Positions 1 to 6,202 are shown, counted from the stretch's first letter. The stretch: 9,828 nt of DNA from Blastococcus sp. (GCA_025963345.1 JAOPUS010000054.1:1-9828); one strand, 5' to 3'. The notes: generated from the sequence alone by a model not told the origin. Numbers and translations are program-made.

Positions 1-89
1 CGACCCGCTCCTGGGAGAGCGCCGAGCCGCACTGCGCGCAGAAGCGACTGCCCTCGGGGTTCTCGTGTCCACATCGAGTGCAGTGCACG
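1..89 (-). CDS. Zinc-ribbon protein, 5' part only (probable FHA-domain GarA/OdhI-type regulator)
   Basis: Only the first 29 codons lie in the window. The start is GTG at 89-87, with a clear GGAGGA ribosome binding site about 8 bases upstream. The visible residues contain two CxxC knuckles (Cys3, Cys6, Cys17, Cys20), with the HENPEGSRFC spacing typical of the short zinc ribbons that open many actinobacterial regulators. The FHA identity is inferred from position. In mycobacteria the gene directly after gcvH is garA (Rv1827), a phosphothreonine-binding FHA protein that controls 2-oxoglutarate metabolism, and other actinobacteria carry zinc-ribbon plus FHA proteins at this place. Mycobacterial GarA itself has no zinc ribbon, so this would be the longer variant. 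The zinc ribbon is seen directly. The FHA domain lies beyond the window edge and cannot be confirmed. Confidence 0.72.
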
Positions 90-110
90 TTGCGTCTCCT
101 CCGGTGCGAG

Positions 111-175
111 GGCCCGCCGCGGGCCTCGGAACGGGCCGCGGGCGGCCGGCGGACGACGGACCGGACAGTCCGTCG
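111..175 (-). other. Hairpins in the gap between gcvH and the zinc-ribbon gene
   Basis: Two perfect inverted repeats lie in the 265-base gene-free stretch 90-354. The first pairs 154-161 with 168-175 (CGACGGAC/GTCCGTCG, 8 bp, 6-base loop). The second pairs 111-116 with 120-125 (GGCCCG/CGGGCC, 3-base loop) and ends about 20 bases upstream of the GTG start. Neither is followed by a T-run, so they are not classical intrinsic terminators. They may end the gcvH transcript weakly or fold in the leader of the next gene. The rest of the stretch shows no convincing coding frame. Confidence 0.35.
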
Positions 176-311
176 AGGGTCGGCTGCCGTGAGCTGAGCG
201 GCGGGCCGTGGGTCATGGAACCAGCCGGTCGGCCCAAGGGTCAACCGGACGTACAGGCTGAGGAACGGCGGATTCCCCGGCAGCTCACCGGGGCGCCGAG
301 CGCCTCAGCGG

Positions 312-324
312 GATCATAGTGATC
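312..324 (-). promoter_or_regulatory. Candidate -10 element inside a short palindrome
   Basis: On the minus strand positions 318-313 read TATGAT, one base from the consensus -10 hexamer and unusual in such GC-rich DNA. It sits inside a 5-3-5 perfect inverted repeat, GATCA/TGATC, at 312-316 and 320-324. No good -35 hexamer is visible 16-18 bases upstream. If it works, it would drive the zinc-ribbon gene at 89 with a leader of about 215 bases. This is inference from sequence only. Confidence 0.25.
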
Positions 325-337
325 TGCCGCCATCGGA

Positions 338-356
338 GACCGGCGGCGGCCCGGTC
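338..356 (-). terminator. Weak hairpin at the gcvH stop codon
   Basis: Arms at 338-343 and 351-356 (GACCGG/CCGGTC) form a 6-bp stem with a 7-base loop. The stem begins within the gcvH stop codon. There is no T-run after it, so termination, if any, would be inefficient. Confidence 0.2.
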
Positions 357-759
357 ACGAGGCGTCGACCAGGGCCTGATAAGCGTCGGCGTCGAGCAGC
401 GCACCGGTCGGGTCGCCGCCCTCGCCGATCACGCTGATCTCGACCAGCCAGCCCGCGCCGTAGGGATCGGCGTTGATGGTCTCCGGGGCGTCGTTGAGCG
501 TCTCGTTCACGGCAGCCACCACACCGGCGACCGGGGCATAGACGTCCGACACCGACTTCGTGGACTCCACCTCGCCGATCGGGGTGCCCGGCCCCACCTC
601 GTCGCCCACCGCGGGCAACTGGACGAAGACGATGTCGCCGAGCGCGTCCTGCGCGTGGTCGGTGATCCCGACCCGCACGACGGTGGCCGTGCCGTCGGTG
701 CCCTGAACCAGCGCCCACTCGTGCTGGTCGGTGTAGCGGCGGTCGTCTGGCGTGGCCAT
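355..759 (-). CDS. gcvH: Glycine cleavage system H protein
   Basis: A 134-residue lipoyl carrier of the glycine cleavage complex. It shuttles the aminomethyl group from the P protein (glycine decarboxylase) to the T protein and is reoxidised by the L protein in the cytoplasm. The family signature is plain: YTDQHEW near the N terminus, GITDHAQDALGDIVFV at 31-46, and the lipoylation loop EVESTKSVSDVYAP with lipoyl-accepting Lys68. The length is normal for the family. The ATG is preceded by GGAGAC about 10 bases upstream. No gcvT or gcvP is nearby, as is usual for actinobacteria, where gcvH sits in the pgsA/DUF881/garA neighbourhood (Rv1826 in M. tuberculosis). The GarA protein encoded next in that genome regulates 2-oxoglutarate metabolism, so the pairing may be metabolic. 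The gap of about 100 bases to the gene before it carries a REP-like palindrome. Confidence 0.97.
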   Translation of the reverse strand: MATPDDRRYTDQHEWALVQGTDGTATVVRVGITDHAQDALGDIVFVQLPAVGDEVGPGTPIGEVESTKSVSDVYAPVAGVVAAVNETLNDAPETINADPYGAGWLVEISVIGEGGDPTGALLDADAYQALVDAS

Positions 760-801
760 GCGGCGATCGTCTCCATAGGTCGAGGGTGCGGCTGTGTACG
801 G

Positions 802-853
802 CCTCGGTGCAGGGGCCCGCCCCGAGCGGAGCGAGGGGTGGGGGGCACCGAGG
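802..853. repeat. REP-like imperfect palindrome between DUF881 gene and gcvH
   Basis: The outer arms CCTCGGTGC (802-810) and GCACCGAGG (845-853) are perfect 9-bp inverted repeats. Inside them, CCCC at 820-823 pairs with GGGG at 835-838, followed by tandem G-A/A-G oppositions (824-825 with 833-834), a GC/GC pair and a GGA loop. The compound stem-loop with an asymmetric inner bulge looks like an intergenic repetitive palindrome rather than a simple terminator. From memory, strings such as GAGCGGAGCGAGGGG recur in Geodermatophilaceae intergenic regions, but this was not checked. It could stabilise the 3' end of the DUF881 transcript or separate gcvH expression from the genes before it. Only one copy is present here. 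Confidence 0.6.
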
Positions 854-860
854 TCCTTTC

Positions 861-1835
861 TCAGTTCCCGGTGTCCGGGGAAGCGTATTGAGGCGTGTCG
901 AGGGGCCGCAACGCGTCCACCCCCACCTCGTCGGACTGGGTGATCGTGACCGACGCGCCCCGGCTGGTGAACCGCGGCACCACCCCACCCGGGATGTTCA
1001 TGGCCGTCTCCATGTTCTGCGGGGAGCCGATGACGAGGAACTCGTAGGGCGCCGTGATCGGCCTGCCGTCGACCATCAGGCTCCCGGGGTTGCCGGTGAC
1101 CGCCGTCGAGACCCCGACCCGCACGCCGTCGATCTGCATCGTCTCCGCCCCGGCGCCCCGGAGTTCCTGGATCGCATCGAGGATGTCGGCCACCCGCACC
1201 GCGTCGTCGGGATCGCGGACGGTCATGGTCAGCCCCCGCCCCTGGGCGGCGATGGTGCCGTTGAGGATCCCGATCGCCTCCGCGCGCTTGCGCGCCTCCT
1301 CGAGCGCCGTCGCCGACTGACTGTCCGAGCTCGTGAGCTGCTGCAGCGCGATGCGCTGGTCGCTGATCTGCACGCGGAGCCGCTCCTCGCGGGCGTTGAG
1401 GTCGTCGAGGATGCGGACGAGGTCCTCCTCGCGGGCGCCGGCGAGCTGCTGATCGTTCCCGACGTTGCGCACCTGGACGGCGAAGGCGAAGCCGAGCAGC
1501 AGCGTGAGGACGCCGATCAGGGCGGCGGCCAGCGGGTCCCTGCGTCGCCGCGCGGTGACCGTCACCCTCGGCCGCCCGGCATCTGCCGCCGGGCTCTCGG
1601 CCGGCGCCTCGGGCTCGGTCGTCCCCTCGGGCTCGGTCTGCTCCTCCCCCACCCGCTCGGCCTGGTCCTCGGCCTGCTCCTCAGCCTGCTCCTCGGGCTC
1701 GACCTCGGGCTCAGCCGGATCCCCCTCCGGGGACGCGGCCGGCTCCCCCGGCCGTCCTGGTCCGAACGGGTGCGGCGCCACATCGTCGTCCGGCTCCGGG
1801 GGCCCCGTAGATCCCTGCCGCTGGTCCCCCGTCAT
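861..1835 (-). CDS. DUF881 membrane protein with acidic N-terminal extension (second DUF881 of the cluster)
   Basis: A 324-residue protein. Residues 1-90 are an acidic Pro/Glu/Gln-rich cytoplasmic segment with short repeats (EEQAEEQAEDQAE at about 48-60). Residues 96-99 are RRRR, followed by a single membrane segment at about 101-122, a predicted coiled coil at about 131-185, and the DUF881 domain at about 190-315 with the family motif PYEFLVIGSP at 263-272. The basic cluster before the helix predicts an N-in topology with the domain outside. The start ATG overlaps the stop of the upstream sbp gene (ATGA), and no clear Shine-Dalgarno is visible, so translational coupling is likely. The position matches Rv1825. 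DUF881 function is not established. The pairing with sbp, shared with Bacillus ylxW/ylxX-sbp beside ftsAZ, suggests an envelope or division role by inference. Confidence 0.9.
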   Translation of the reverse strand: MTGDQRQGSTGPPEPDDDVAPHPFGPGRPGEPAASPEGDPAEPEVEPEEQAEEQAEDQAERVGEEQTEPEGTTEPEAPAESPAADAGRPRVTVTARRRRDPLAAALIGVLTLLLGFAFAVQVRNVGNDQQLAGAREEDLVRILDDLNAREERLRVQISDQRIALQQLTSSDSQSATALEEARKRAEAIGILNGTIAAQGRGLTMTVRDPDDAVRVADILDAIQELRGAGAETMQIDGVRVGVSTAVTGNPGSLMVDGRPITAPYEFLVIGSPQNMETAMNIPGGVVPRFTSRGASVTITQSDEVGVDALRPLDTPQYASPDTGN

Positions 1836-2164
1836 GCGCGGAACACGTGCCGGCGGATGGCTGCGGCGTTGCCGAAGATCCGGATGCCGAGGACGACGAC
1901 GACCGCGGTGGACAGCTGCGCGCCGACCCCGAGCTGGTCACCCAGGAAGACGATGAGCGCGGCCACGACGACGTTGGACACGAAGGAGATGACGAACACC
2001 TTCGCGTCGAAGATCCCGTCCAGCCGCGCGCGGAACCCGCCGAAGACGGCGTCCAGCGCGGCGACGACGGCGATCGGCAGGTAGGGCTGCAGCCACAGCG
2101 GGACGGTCGGGTCGAAGAAGAGTCCGAGGAGGACACCGGCCGCGAGTCCGAGGATCGGGATCAC
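1832..2164 (-). CDS. sbp: Small basic protein, DUF1290 family
   Basis: A 110-residue integral membrane protein with three to four hydrophobic segments (about 1-17, 28-43, 56-76, 83-97). It carries the conserved DUF1290 core ALDAVFGGFRARLDGIFDAK at about 36-55 and a basic tail (GIRIFGNAAAIRRHVFRA). Length and motif match the family, whose Bacillus member Sbp lies beside ftsA-ftsZ and whose mycobacterial counterpart is Rv1824. The start is GTG at 2164-2162, preceded by GGGAGG with a 7-base spacer. The stop of the preceding DUF881 gene is only 3 bases upstream, and this gene's own stop overlaps the ATG of the next DUF881 gene. The three genes are therefore a tight translational unit. Its biochemical function is unknown. 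Confidence 0.93.
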   Translation of the reverse strand: MIPILGLAAGVLLGLFFDPTVPLWLQPYLPIAVVAALDAVFGGFRARLDGIFDAKVFVISFVSNVVVAALIVFLGDQLGVGAQLSTAVVVVLGIRIFGNAAAIRRHVFRA

Positions 2165-2167
2165 GGG

Positions 2168-3076
2168 TCAGCCTCCCGGCGTGGGGTCGGTGGCGGGGGT
2201 GTCCCCCGCGGGGGCCTCCGGCACGGCGATGCGGAGCTCGGGGGTACTGGCGGCGGGCAGGGTGAGCTCGTCCTTCCGGGAGAAGTCGAAGCGCAGGCCG
2301 AAGGACTCGGAGATCACGGCGAGAGAACTCACCTCGGGACTGGCCAGGAACTTGCTGGCCAGCGTGTCCGGGTCGCCGATGGCACTGACCTCGTAGGGGT
2401 TGGTGACCGGCTTGAAGTCCACCAGCACGGCCTCGCCGGCGAAGCGGATCGCAGTGAGGGGGCCCAGCCGCTGGCCGTTGATGCTGACGGCTTCGGCGCC
2501 GGCGGCCCAGAGAGCGTTGACGACCAGCTGCAGGTCGCCGTCGCGGACCCGGCCGCGCGGGTCCTCAGCGGTCGTGCCGCCCACCGGGTCCTCGTCGGCC
2601 TTCGGGTCGGCGTTGGCAAGGGTGACCAGCAGACCGGGGCCGGTGACCCGGACGGCCGCGGACCCCTGCTCGGCACGCGTCAGCTCGTCCAGCGCCTCCT
2701 GGCCGACCGCGGTGGAGGCCAGCAGCTCGTCGCGGGTGCGGGTGACCTCGTCGCTGAGGTCCTCCAGCTGCACCTGCAGCTCGTCGCTGACGCCGGACTC
2801 CCGGTCGATGTCGCCGATCAGTGCTTCCCGGACCTGTGCGCGGCCGTCGGCGCCGGCGGCGGCCTGGTCGTAGGTGACCGACACGAGCACGCCGGCGATC
2901 GCCATCGTCAGCGCCACGAGCGCCCGGCCCCGCCAGCGCGGGCGTTCCGCCGAACTCCCGGCCGCGCGGGCGGCGGCGGCCTGCGCGTAGGCCGGGTCGA
3001 GGGTCTCGGCCAGGACGTCGTCCAGCAGCGACGCCCCGAGGGAACGCGGTGCGCCGCCACGCGGGGATGCGGTCAC
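2168..3076 (-). CDS. DUF881 membrane protein (first DUF881 of the cluster)
   Basis: A 302-residue protein with a short cytoplasmic N terminus (1-50), one membrane segment at about 51-68, a heptad-like coiled coil at about 78-138, and a DUF881 domain at about 140-268. The domain contains VNALWAAGAEAVSINGQRL and the motif NPYEVSAIGDP (226-236), which is also recognisable in the neighbouring paralogue. The C-terminal tail is Pro/Thr-rich. The frame stays open much further upstream, but that part overlaps pgsA out of frame and is compositional. The GTG at 3076-3074 is chosen because it overlaps the pgsA stop in a GTGA junction and begins family-like sequence. No strong Shine-Dalgarno is seen, so coupled translation is likely. 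The position corresponds to Rv1823. Extracytoplasmic location is inferred from topology; function is unknown. Confidence 0.9.
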   Translation of the reverse strand: MTASPRGGAPRSLGASLLDDVLAETLDPAYAQAAAARAAGSSAERPRWRGRALVALTMAIAGVLVSVTYDQAAAGADGRAQVREALIGDIDRESGVSDELQVQLEDLSDEVTRTRDELLASTAVGQEALDELTRAEQGSAAVRVTGPGLLVTLANADPKADEDPVGGTTAEDPRGRVRDGDLQLVVNALWAAGAEAVSINGQRLGPLTAIRFAGEAVLVDFKPVTNPYEVSAIGDPDTLASKFLASPEVSSLAVISESFGLRFDFSRKDELTLPAASTPELRIAVPEAPAGDTPATDPTPGG

Positions 3077-3738
3077 GGCGACGCCAGCGCCGTCCGCTCG
3101 GCCCGCACGATCCCGGCCACCTGGACGACGTAGAACAGCCCGGCCAGCAGGTAGAGCGCCGTCCCCCAGATCGTGAGCGCCCACGCAAAGGGCCCGGCGA
3201 TCTCGGCGAGCCGGCCCTGCCCGTCGGCGATCAGCAGCACCGGGAAGGCGTACAGGAGCAGCAGCGTGGCGGCCTTGCCCAGGTAGTGCACCTGTAGCGG
3301 CGGGTAGCCGTAGCGGCGCAGGACGAGCAGCATCACGCCGAGCACGAGTTCGCGGCCCAGCAGAAGGGCGACCAGCCACACCGGCACGACCTCGCGCAGC
3401 GCGAGGGCCACGAGCGTGCAGATGATGTAGAGCCGGTCGGCCGCCGGGTCGAGCAGGGCGCCCAGGCGGCTCCCCTGGTTCAGCCACCGGGCGAGCTTGC
3501 CGTCGAGCCAGTCGGTGAAGCCCGACACCATGAGGATGACCAGCGCCCAGCCGTCCTCCTCGGGGCCGAGCAGCAGCCAGAGGAACACCGGGACGCCGAG
3601 CAGCCGCAGCACCGAGAGTGCGTTGGGCAGGGTCCACACCCGGTCGGGCAGGTCCTCGCGATCCAGGACCGCCGGAGCGCCGGCCCGGCGCCCCGGGGGG
3701 GCGGGAACAGCCGCCGACGGCCCGTTCGACGACGTCAC
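3073..3738 (-). CDS. pgsA: CDP-alcohol phosphatidyltransferase (PgsA-type phosphatidylglycerophosphate or cardiolipin synthase)
   Basis: A polytopic membrane enzyme that transfers a phosphatidyl group from CDP-diacylglycerol to an alcohol acceptor. The full catalytic signature D-x2-D-G-x2-A-R-x8-G-x3-D-x3-D is present (TDWLDGKLARWL, then GALLDPAAD), preceded by the usual LPNALSVLRLLGVPVF entry helix. From the chosen GTG at 3738 the product is 221 residues. This GTG has GGAGGG just upstream, although the spacing is short (3-4 bases). An in-frame GTG at 3759 would give 228 residues but has no ribosome binding site. The orthologue by position is Rv1822 (pgsA2). Actinobacterial enzymes of this type include both phosphatidylglycerophosphate and cardiolipin synthases, so the acceptor cannot be fixed from sequence. 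Its stop overlaps the GTG of the DUF881 gene, and it is first in the cluster. Confidence 0.92.
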   Translation of the reverse strand: MTSSNGPSAAVPAPPGRRAGAPAVLDREDLPDRVWTLPNALSVLRLLGVPVFLWLLLGPEEDGWALVILMVSGFTDWLDGKLARWLNQGSRLGALLDPAADRLYIICTLVALALREVVPVWLVALLLGRELVLGVMLLVLRRYGYPPLQVHYLGKAATLLLLYAFPVLLIADGQGRLAEIAGPFAWALTIWGTALYLLAGLFYVVQVAGIVRAERTALASP

Positions 3739-3769
3739 GTTCCCTCCAGCTCGCTGCACACCGTGCCCG

Positions 3770-3775
3770 AGGCTA
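3770..3775 (-). promoter_or_regulatory. Candidate -10 element for the pgsA-led cluster
   Basis: Minus-strand TAGCCT fits the actinobacterial TAnnnT -10 pattern. A transcript starting about 7 bases downstream (near 3763) would place the GTG at 3738 and its GGAGGG in a leader of about 25 bases. No recognisable -35 hexamer is present. It lies in the 137-base gap between the EF-G-like gene and pgsA, which holds no gene. Confidence 0.3.
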
Positions 3776-3806
3776 GTGTCCCTCGCGCCCGGGCCGCCGG
3801 GCGGCG

Positions 3807-3821
3807 CACCGGAAACCGGCG
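3807..3821 (-). terminator. Weak hairpin downstream of the EF-G-like gene
   Basis: Arms at 3807-3812 and 3816-3821 (CACCGG/CCGGCG, one G-U pair on the minus-strand RNA) form a 6-bp stem with a UUU loop about 55 bases after the EF-G-like stop. There is no T-run, so it is only a possible terminator. Confidence 0.2.
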
Positions 3822-3875
3822 TCGGCGTGCCCGTATGAGCCGCGTGGAGGACCGCGAGGGGTCAGCGGCGCCCGC

Positions 3876-5954
3876 TCATGCCGGTACCGCCACCGACGCC
3901 GGGGCCGCCTCGTAGCCCAGCTGACGCCGGGAGAAGCTCCCGGTGCCATGGGTGACCGAGCGCAGGACCCCCGGATAGCTCAGCAGTTCGATCTCGGGCA
4001 CCTCGGCGAGCACCGCCGTCTGGTCGCGGACCGGATCGGCCTCGCTGCCGGTGACCCGGGCCCGCCGTCCGGACAGATCGCTCATCACCGCCCCGACGTA
4101 CTCGGCGGGGACGACGACCTGCACCTCGCACCACGGTTCGAGGATCTGGGTGCCGGCCGCCGCAGCCAGCTCACGCAGCGCCAGCGCACCGGCCGCCTGG
4201 AAGGCGGCGTCGGAGGAGTCGACCGAGTGGGACTTGCCGTCGACCAGCGTCACGTGGACGTCGACCAGCGGTCGGTCACCGCTGATCCCGCGCTGGGCCT
4301 GGGTCCGGATGCCCTTCTCCACGCTGCCGTGGAACTGGCTGGGCACCGTGCCGCCGACGATCCGCTGCTCGAAGACGACGCCCGACCCGGCCGCGCCGGG
4401 CTCGGCCTCCACCACGACGACGGCGTACTGCCCGTGGCCACCGGACTGCTTCACGTGCCGGCCGGTGACCCGCGCGGAGCCCGCGATCGTCTCGACCATG
4501 GGGACGCGGACGGGCACGGTGGTGACCGCGACCCCGTGCCGGGTGCGCAGCCGATCGAGCAGCACCTCGGCGTGCGCCTCCCCCACGCACCAGAGCAGCA
4601 GCTGCCCGGTGTCAGCGCGGCGTTCGAGCCGGACGGTCGGGTCCTCGGCGACGAGCCGGGCCAGCGCCGTGGCCAGGCGGTCCTCGTCGGCACGCGAGGC
4701 GGCCTCCACCGCGACCGGCAGCTGCGGGGTGGGGAGATCCCAGGGCGGGACGAGTCGCGGGTCCTCCGGGGAGGACAGGGTGTCGCCGGTCTCGGCGCTC
4801 ACCAGTCGGGCCAGCGCGCAGATGTCACCGGCGGGGCACGACGCCACCGGGCGCAGCGCGGCGCCCAGCGGCGTGGAGATCGCGGCGACGCGCTCGTCGA
4901 CGTCGTGGTCGGGATGCCCTCGGTCGGCCAGCCCATGGCCGGAGACGTGCACCGGGATGTCGGGGCGCAGCGTGCCCGAGAAGACCCGGACCAGGGACAC
5001 CCGGCCGAGGTAGGGGTCGGTGGTCGTCTTGACGACCTCGGCGACGAGCGGGCCGTCGGGGTCACAGGTCAGCGGTGGGGCCGCGGAGCCGTCGGGGCGG
5101 GTCACCCTCGGGCAGCCGTGCTCCATCGGGCACGGAAAGGCGGAGACGAGCAGGTCGAGCAGCTCGGGCACCCCGACGCCGGTCAGCGGGGCTACGCACA
5201 GGACGGGGTGGAAGTGACCGCGGGCGACGGCGGTCTCCAGGTCGCTGACGAGATCGACCACGGCCAGTTCCTCGCCGGCGAGGTAGCGCTCCATGAGCGT
5301 CTCGTCCTCGCTCTCGCCGATGATCCCCTCGATCAGCTCGCCGCGGAGCCGGTCGGCGTCCAGAGCCGCCGCGTTGGTCTCGGGGTTCGGCTCGAGCAGC
5401 GAGACCAGCGACCGCACCGCGCCGTCCGGCCCGCGGTCCAGCAGGTGCAGCGGGTAGACCCCCTGCCCCAGCATCTGCTGGCACATCCGGACGGCGTCGT
5501 CGACGTCGGCGCGGGCGCGGTCCAGCTGGGTGATGACGACGGCGCGCGGCATGCCGACCGCGGCGCACTCCTCCCAGAGCTGCACGGTGGTGGCGTCGAC
5601 CCCGTTGACCGCGGAGACGACGAAGAGGGCGGCGTCCGCCGCACGCAGGCCGGCCCGCAGCTCACCGACGAAGTCCGGCGAGCCGGGTGTGTCCAACAGC
5701 GTGATCCGGTGGCCGTCGTACTCGACGGTGGCCACGCCCAGCGAGACCGAACGCTGCTGGCGGATCTCGACCTCCTCGGTGTCGAGGGAGGTCGTCCCGT
5801 CCTCGACCCGGCCGGCCCTGGGCAGCGCGCCGGTGGTGACGAGCAGGGCCTCGGCCAGGGTGGTCTTCCCTGACCCGGCGTGGCCCACGAGGGCCACGTT
5901 GCGCACTTTCCCGGCGGGCCGCGGGGCCGGCGCCGTCGCGGTCTCCTTCGCCAT
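3876..5954 (-). CDS. EF-G-like translational GTPase (EF-G2/FusA2 type)
   Basis: A 692-residue protein with the EF-G domain plan: GTPase domain about 17-275, domain II about 300-390, then III, IV and V to the end. The P-loop GHAGSGKTT (24-32) is intact. Other GTPase motifs depart from classical EF-G. Switch I reads RSVS in place of RGIT. The G3 motif is DTPGSPDF (88-95) in place of DTPGHVDF, so the catalytic His is Ser92. The G4 motif is TQLD (142-145) in place of NKxD. These changes place it in the EF-G-like EF-G2 group (Rv0120c in M. tuberculosis) and not as the essential fusA, which normally sits with rpsG and tuf. The M. smegmatis EF-G2 is reported to bind nucleotides but lack ribosome-stimulated GTPase activity. 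The ATG is 12 bases after the DUF1918 stop, and its Shine-Dalgarno lies inside a strong hairpin. Confidence 0.93.
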   Translation of the reverse strand: MAKETATAPAPRPAGKVRNVALVGHAGSGKTTLAEALLVTTGALPRAGRVEDGTTSLDTEEVEIRQQRSVSLGVATVEYDGHRITLLDTPGSPDFVGELRAGLRAADAALFVVSAVNGVDATTVQLWEECAAVGMPRAVVITQLDRARADVDDAVRMCQQMLGQGVYPLHLLDRGPDGAVRSLVSLLEPNPETNAAALDADRLRGELIEGIIGESEDETLMERYLAGEELAVVDLVSDLETAVARGHFHPVLCVAPLTGVGVPELLDLLVSAFPCPMEHGCPRVTRPDGSAAPPLTCDPDGPLVAEVVKTTTDPYLGRVSLVRVFSGTLRPDIPVHVSGHGLADRGHPDHDVDERVAAISTPLGAALRPVASCPAGDICALARLVSAETGDTLSSPEDPRLVPPWDLPTPQLPVAVEAASRADEDRLATALARLVAEDPTVRLERRADTGQLLLWCVGEAHAEVLLDRLRTRHGVAVTTVPVRVPMVETIAGSARVTGRHVKQSGGHGQYAVVVVEAEPGAAGSGVVFEQRIVGGTVPSQFHGSVEKGIRTQAQRGISGDRPLVDVHVTLVDGKSHSVDSSDAAFQAAGALALRELAAAAGTQILEPWCEVQVVVPAEYVGAVMSDLSGRRARVTGSEADPVRDQTAVLAEVPEIELLSYPGVLRSVTHGTGSFSRRQLGYEAAPASVAVPA

Positions 5955-5959
5955 GAGTT

Positions 5960-5985
5960 CGGCCCCTCAGCTGTGTGAGGGGCCG
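5960..5985 (-). promoter_or_regulatory. RBS-sequestering hairpin before the EF-G-like gene
   Basis: Arms at 5960-5969 and 5976-5985 are a perfect 10-bp inverted repeat (CGGCCCCTCA/TGAGGGGCCG) with a 6-base loop, ending 5 bases before the EF-G-like ATG at 5954. On the minus-strand RNA the 3' arm contains both the DUF1918 stop codon (UGA, 5969-5967) and GAGGGG (5968-5963), the Shine-Dalgarno of the next gene. A ribosome finishing DUF1918 would melt the stem, so the likely role is translational coupling. With no T-run, an intrinsic terminator is less likely. Confidence 0.6.
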
Positions 5986-6167
5986 GGGCGGACGACGGCC
6001 GGGGTTCCGGCCGGGTAGAACAGCGCGGTGTGCCCGTCGGGCGCCCACCGCACCAGATACGGCGGACCGCCGCCGGGCTCGTGGCACTCCATCACCTCAC
6101 CGGTGCGTTCCGGTTCTCCCTGGTGAGTCGAGTGAACGACGATCGTGTCTCCGACATGGGCTTCCAC
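5967..6167 (-). CDS. DUF1918 domain protein
   Basis: A 66-residue protein covering the whole DUF1918 domain: VGDTIVV near the start, RTGEVMECHEPGGGPPYLVRW in the centre and GHTALFYPAG near the end. The family is common in actinobacteria, has a predicted small beta-barrel fold and no assigned function. The start is GTG at 6167-6165, supported by GGGAGG with a 5-base spacer. It precedes the EF-G-like gene by 12 bases, and its final codons form half of the hairpin that hides that gene's ribosome binding site, so the two are probably co-expressed. A candidate promoter lies about 40-65 bases upstream. No signal peptide or membrane segment is seen, so it is probably cytoplasmic. Confidence 0.92.
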   Translation of the reverse strand: MEAHVGDTIVVHSTHQGEPERTGEVMECHEPGGGPPYLVRWAPDGHTALFYPAGTPAVVRPGPSHS

Positions 6168-6202
6168 GGCGACCTCCCGGCTGCTCGTGTGGTGTGGGTC
6201 AC

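Noticed and set aside
786..3133. Long plus-strand frames antisense to the DUF881/sbp genes
   Set aside because: They are compositional shadows; the minus-strand proteins are conserved in order and motif with mycobacterial Rv1822-Rv1827.
3077..3637. Longer N terminus for the first DUF881 protein
   Set aside because: It would overlap pgsA out of frame for 561 bases with Arg/Ala/Gly-rich sequence; the GTGA junction at 3076-3073 explains the start better.
3862..3880. Five-codon frame (MSGRR) overlapping the EF-G-like stop in an ATGA junction
   Set aside because: It is too short to judge and has no supporting site.
3948..5873. 641-codon open frame on the plus strand antisense to the EF-G-like gene
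   Set aside because: It is a mirror of the strong GC3 bias of the real gene; the product is low-complexity (Gly/Arg/Asp/His/Gln-rich) with no domain pattern, while the opposite strand encodes a full EF-G plan.
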